64,000 nt of DNA from Ignavibacteriales bacterium UBA1304 (GTDB lineage: Bacteria; Bacteroidota; Ignavibacteria; Ignavibacteriales; Ignavibacteriaceae): the NCBI GenBank assembly GCA_002307295.1, contig DBTY01000038.1, positions 1 through 64,000 of the forward strand. The letters run 5' to 3'. Position 1 is the stretch's first letter. Each line of letters begins with the position of its first letter. A program made the translations under genes and the position numbers. Positions 60,973 to 64,000 of the stretch are shown piece after piece. A model generated the notes under the pieces. It was given only the letters and a program-made list of their open reading frames with translations, did not search any database and was not told the DNA's origin.

Positions 60973-61016
60973 TTTGCCGCCTGTGTCTTTTTATTATTAA
61001 GAAGATGATCGGCAAA
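60973..61016 (+). ncRNA. Possible rpsB leader structure
   Basis: TTTGCCG (60973-60979) pairs with CGGCAAA (61010-61016) over a 30-base loop, directly in the rpsB 5' leader. S2 represses its own mRNA through a leader in E. coli; that this element does so here is a guess. Confidence 0.35.
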
Positions 61017-61053
61017 AGCGAGGGAAGTAGAAGCTAAAAACAGGAGACATGAC

Positions 61054-61827
61054 TTGAAAAAAGTAGATATCACTCAGCTTATTGAAGCGGGAGCCCATTT
61101 TGGTCACTTAACCCGCAGATGGAATCCGAAGATGCGTCAATACATCTTTATGGAAAAAAACGGAATCCATATTATTGATCTTAAAAAGACTCAAACTCAG
61201 ATTACCTCAGTTGCCGAGTCTCTTACGAACCTTATTGCTGATGGAAGCAAAATCTTATTCGTAGGAACAAAGAAACAGGCAAAAAATATTATTGAGACTG
61301 AAGCAAGAAGATGCAACATGAACTGGGTCAGCGAAAGATGGCTTGGCGGAATGCTTACAAACTTTACAACTATCAGAAAAAGCATCAAAAGACTTAATGG
61401 TATTGAAAAACAGGAAACTGACGGAACTTTTGAAAAAATTACTAAAAAAGAAAGACTCTTTTTAACAAGAGAAAAAGATAAACTAAGAAAAATTCTTGAC
61501 GGCGTTGAAACCATGGGCAAATTGCCTAAGGCTATTTTTGTTGTAGACGTTAAGAAAGAATCTATTGCTGTAAAAGAAGCTATAAGATTAGGAATACCAG
61601 TTTTTGCTATCGTTGATACAAACTGCGACCCAGATCCGATTGATTATGTGATTCCCGCTAATGACGACGCCGTTAAAACGGTTGAATTAATAGTTAAGTA
61701 TATGGCTGACGCTGTAATTGAAGGCGCTTTAAAAGCTAAAGAAAGCAAAGCTGAAGAAGCCGCTGAATCTGAAAGAGTTACCAAAGTTACTGAAACCGAG
61801 AATCAGGAAGAGAAAAAAAATAATTAA
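61054..61827 (+). CDS. rpsB: 30S ribosomal protein S2
   Basis: S2 of the small subunit, 257 residues. Typical are LIEAGAHFGHLTRRWNPKM, WVSERWLGGMLTNFTTI and VFAIVDTNCDPDPIDYVIPA. The start is TTG 61054 with AGGAG seven bases before; an ATG at 61049 is out of frame. A charged C-terminal tail of about 25 residues is extra, as in many Bacteroidota. tsf follows 20 bases later, the normal order. Confidence 0.97.
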   Translation: MKKVDITQLIEAGAHFGHLTRRWNPKMRQYIFMEKNGIHIIDLKKTQTQITSVAESLTNLIADGSKILFVGTKKQAKNIIETEARRCNMNWVSERWLGGMLTNFTTIRKSIKRLNGIEKQETDGTFEKITKKERLFLTREKDKLRKILDGVETMGKLPKAIFVVDVKKESIAVKEAIRLGIPVFAIVDTNCDPDPIDYVIPANDDAVKTVELIVKYMADAVIEGALKAKESKAEEAAESERVTKVTETENQEEKKNN

Positions 61828-61847
61828 AGAAGAAGGATTGAAGAAAA

Positions 61848-62705
61848 ATGGAAATTACTGCTTCGCAAGTAAATGAATTGAGAAAGATTACCGGCTCTGG
61901 TATGATGGACTGTAAAAAGGCTCTTACCGAAGCTCAGGGCGACGTTAAAAAAGCTATTGAAGTTTTACGTAAAAAAGGCGCGGCTGTTGCAGCTAAAAGA
62001 GCTGAAAAAAGCACAAATGAAGGCATTATTCTTGCAAAGGTTTCTGACGATAAAAAAACTGCTGTTCTTGTTGAAATCAATTGCGAAACCGATTTTGTAG
62101 CTAATAGCGACGACTTTATTAAATTTGCAAATTATGTTTTAGATGTTGTTTTTTCTTCCAAACCTGCTTCTGTTGAAGAACTTTTAAAGAATGATGAATT
62201 GCAATCTAAACTTCATGAAGTTCTTGCAAAAGTTGGAGAAAAAATTGAGATTAAACGTTTGACAATTGAAAACGCAGAAAACGGTCTTTTAATAGATTAT
62301 ATACATCCTGGTTCTAAATTAGCCGTTTTAGTTCAGTTTGATAATGTTCCTGATGATAAAAAAGAAGATTTAACCGGTATAGCAAAAGATATAGCTATGC
62401 AGGTGGCCGCAATGAAACCTTTATGCATCTACCGCGAGGAAGTCGCTAAAGATACAATTGAAGCCGAAATTGATATTTATAAAGAAGTTGCCCGTAAAGA
62501 AGGAAAACCAGAACAGATCTTAGAAAAAATTGCCACAGGCAAATTGAATAAGTTCTATCAGGAAAACTGCTTGTTTGAGCAGGCTTACCTGAAAGAAAAT
62601 TCTAAATCAGTCGGCGAACTCATTAAGGAATTTAATTCCAAGAATGGAACCGACGCTAAGTTAAAACTGTATCGAAGATTTCACTTGAGCGACGAGAAAA
62701 AATAA
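61848..62705 (+). CDS. tsf: Elongation factor Ts
   Basis: EF-Ts, the nucleotide exchange factor for EF-Tu, 285 residues. The N-terminal UBA-like start VNELRKITGSGMMDCKKALT and the TDFVANSDDF motif are diagnostic. A terminator follows 8 bases after the stop, so pyrH has its own promoter or depends on read-through. Confidence 0.97.
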   Translation: MEITASQVNELRKITGSGMMDCKKALTEAQGDVKKAIEVLRKKGAAVAAKRAEKSTNEGIILAKVSDDKKTAVLVEINCETDFVANSDDFIKFANYVLDVVFSSKPASVEELLKNDELQSKLHEVLAKVGEKIEIKRLTIENAENGLLIDYIHPGSKLAVLVQFDNVPDDKKEDLTGIAKDIAMQVAAMKPLCIYREEVAKDTIEAEIDIYKEVARKEGKPEQILEKIATGKLNKFYQENCLFEQAYLKENSKSVGELIKEFNSKNGTDAKLKLYRRFHLSDEKK

Positions 62706-62712
62706 ATTACTT

Positions 62713-62747
62713 AAAAGGTCTTAAATTTATTAAGACCTTTTTTTTTA
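62713..62747 (+). terminator. Terminator after rpsB-tsf
   Basis: AAAGGTCTTAA (62714-62724) pairs perfectly with TTAAGACCTTT (62730-62740), followed by a run of T to about 62746. It ends the rpsB-tsf unit. Confidence 0.85.
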
Positions 62748-62771
62748 TTAAATTATAATTTTAGGTAAAAA

Positions 62772-63488
62772 ATGAAAGAACTAAAATTTAAAAGAGTTCT
62801 GCTTAAATTGAGCGGAGAGTCTTTAATGGGCGACCAGGGCTTTGGTATCGATTCTAAAGTATTGGATTTTTTTGCCGACGAGGTTAAGCAGGTTCATGAT
62901 ATTGGTTTGGAGCTTGGAATTGTAATTGGCGGCGGAAATATCTATAGAGGCTTAAGCGCCGGAGCGCAGGGAATAGACAGAGTTACAGGCGATCATATGG
63001 GTATGCTGGCTACGATGATTAATTCGCTGGCTCTGCAAAACGCTATAGAGAAAAAAGGAATTTATACTCGTTTAATGAGCGCTATTCAAATGTCGCAAAT
63101 TGCAGAACCTTATATCAGACGCCGGGCTATACGCCATCTTGAAAAAAAGAGAACGATTATTTTTGGAGCCGGAACAGGTCATCCTTATTTTAGCACCGAT
63201 ACTGCCGCTTCATTACGCGCAGTTGAGATTAACGCTGAAGTAATAATTAAAGGGACTCGCGTAGACGGAGTTTACGACTCAGATCCTGAAAAAAATCCTG
63301 ACGCTGTTATGTTCAAAACGGTTTCCTATATTGACGTATTGAAGAAAAATTTACGCGTTATGGATCTTACGGCTATAAGCCTTTGCCAGGAAAACAGCCT
63401 TCCGATTGTGGTTTTTAATATGGACGTTCCGGGAAATCTCTTAAAATTGGTCACCGGAGAAAATATTGGTACAATTATTAAAAATTAA
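62772..63488 (+). CDS. pyrH: UMP kinase
   Basis: UMP kinase of the amino-acid kinase fold, 238 residues, makes UDP from UMP. It begins VLLKLSGESLMGDQGFGID and has VIGGGNIYRG, TRVDGVYDSDP and MDLTAISLCQENSLPIVVFN. It lies between tsf and frr, the conserved bacterial order. Confidence 0.97.
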   Translation: MKELKFKRVLLKLSGESLMGDQGFGIDSKVLDFFADEVKQVHDIGLELGIVIGGGNIYRGLSAGAQGIDRVTGDHMGMLATMINSLALQNAIEKKGIYTRLMSAIQMSQIAEPYIRRRAIRHLEKKRTIIFGAGTGHPYFSTDTAASLRAVEINAEVIIKGTRVDGVYDSDPEKNPDAVMFKTVSYIDVLKKNLRVMDLTAISLCQENSLPIVVFNMDVPGNLLKLVTGENIGTIIKN

Positions 63489-63543
63489 TTATTAAATTAG
63501 CGCTAATATTTATAAAATTTATGACAAACTATTAGAGGTTTTT

Positions 63544-64000
63544 ATGGAGCAGATAATAACTGATGCCCAAAAAAGAATGAGCAAATCAATTGACGCTCTA
63601 CGAGGCGAACTTTCAAAAATCAGAACAGGAAAAGCTACCCCCGCGCTGCTTGAGGGAATCAAAATTGATTATTATGGAACTCCTACTCCTCTTCAGCAGG
63701 TTGGGAACGTTACCGTGCTTGACGCGCATTCGCTTTCTATTACTCCATGGGATAAGTCGATGGTTAACGTAATTGATAAAGCTATCTTAGCCGCTGGTTT
63801 AGGGCTTAATCCTGTTAGCGACGGCACTAATCTTCGTATTCCAATCCCTCCGCTTACTGAAGAAAGAAGAAAAGATATGGTGAAGATGATAAAGAAAATA
63901 GGCGAAGATAATAAAATTGCTATTAGGAATATCCGCCGCGACGCAAATGAACGATTAAAAAAATCTCTAAAAGATAAACTAATTTCAGAAGACGATTTGA
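63544..64000 (+). CDS. frr: Ribosome recycling factor (partial, runs off the window)
   Basis: The frame opens at ATG 63544 and is open to the last base of the window, about 152 residues. It reads MEQIITDAQKRMSKSIDALR, then KIRTGKATPALLEGIKIDYY and IRNIRRDANERLKK, all typical of the three-helix and beta-sandwich RRF. The stop lies beyond the window. RRF frees ribosomes after termination. Confidence 0.97.
   Translation, partial: MEQIITDAQKRMSKSIDALRGELSKIRTGKATPALLEGIKIDYYGTPTPLQQVGNVTVLDAHSLSITPWDKSMVNVIDKAILAAGLGLNPVSDGTNLRIPIPPLTEERRKDMVKMIKKIGEDNKIAIRNIRRDANERLKKSLKDKLISEDDL

Overview
The window is AT-rich bacterial chromosome from a member of the Ignavibacteria or a close relative in the Bacteroidota/Chlorobiota assemblage. 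Three observations suggest this. Two large secreted proteases end in the type IX secretion sorting motif of the form YPNPFNPST. The promoter in front of gltB matches the Bacteroidota-type TTG-N19-TAnnTTTG pattern. Many genes start with TTG or lack a clear Shine-Dalgarno site. The genus is not determined, and no T9SS machinery gene lies in the window.

Layout. (1) 1-8201: a tightly packed branched-chain amino-acid operon ilvB(partial)-ilvN-ilvC-leuB-leuA-leuC-leuD-cimA, ending in a strong terminator. The citramalate synthase would feed 2-oxobutyrate, and so isoleucine, without threonine. (2) 8350-14565: gltBD glutamate synthase. (3) 14568-16874: ahpD and ahpC peroxide defence, a small thioesterase, and two repeat-rich intergenic stretches. 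(4) 16903-20484: a large class II (B12-dependent) ribonucleotide reductase. (5) 20880-23359: an ABC exporter with a LolA-like periplasmic protein. (6) 23362-28951, minus strand: sugar kinase, AmpG-like permease, serine hydrolase, HPt protein and SulP transporter, the first three reading like a muropeptide-recovery operon. (7) 29064-31856, minus strand: LiaF-like membrane protein, LytS-type kinase and LytTR regulator, followed by an unexplained structured element. (8) 32333-42788: sugar amidotransferase, papain-like T9SS protease with a broken signal-peptide frame, propeller lipoprotein, ferritin-VIT1 protein, metG and a T9SS subtilase. (9) 43070-48157: three parvulin-type chaperones and a MoxR ATPase. 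(10) 48168-55037, minus strand: PerM-like protein, Nfu-like protein, Mrp, polyphosphate kinase, a deoxyhypusine-synthase-family enzyme and an epimerase. (11) 55138-60000: a membrane-anchored protein, then a type IIG restriction-modification gene broken by one frameshift and bracketed by REPIN-like repeats. (12) 60101-64000: rplM-rpsI, rpsB-tsf, pyrH and frr(partial).

Most of the window is core metabolism and translation. The accessory interest lies in the repeats and broken genes. A GTAG-headed REP-like palindrome recurs at four places, twice as an inverted pair (REPIN). Two of these units lie in the same orientation on either side of the restriction-modification gene, and one sits between a gene and a 20-codon ghost of its paralogue. 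Two accessory genes are each one small indel from an intact frame: one missing TTTC unit in the protease signal peptide, and one missing A in the methylase. No CRISPR array, tRNA, rRNA, integrase, transposase or complete insertion sequence was seen.
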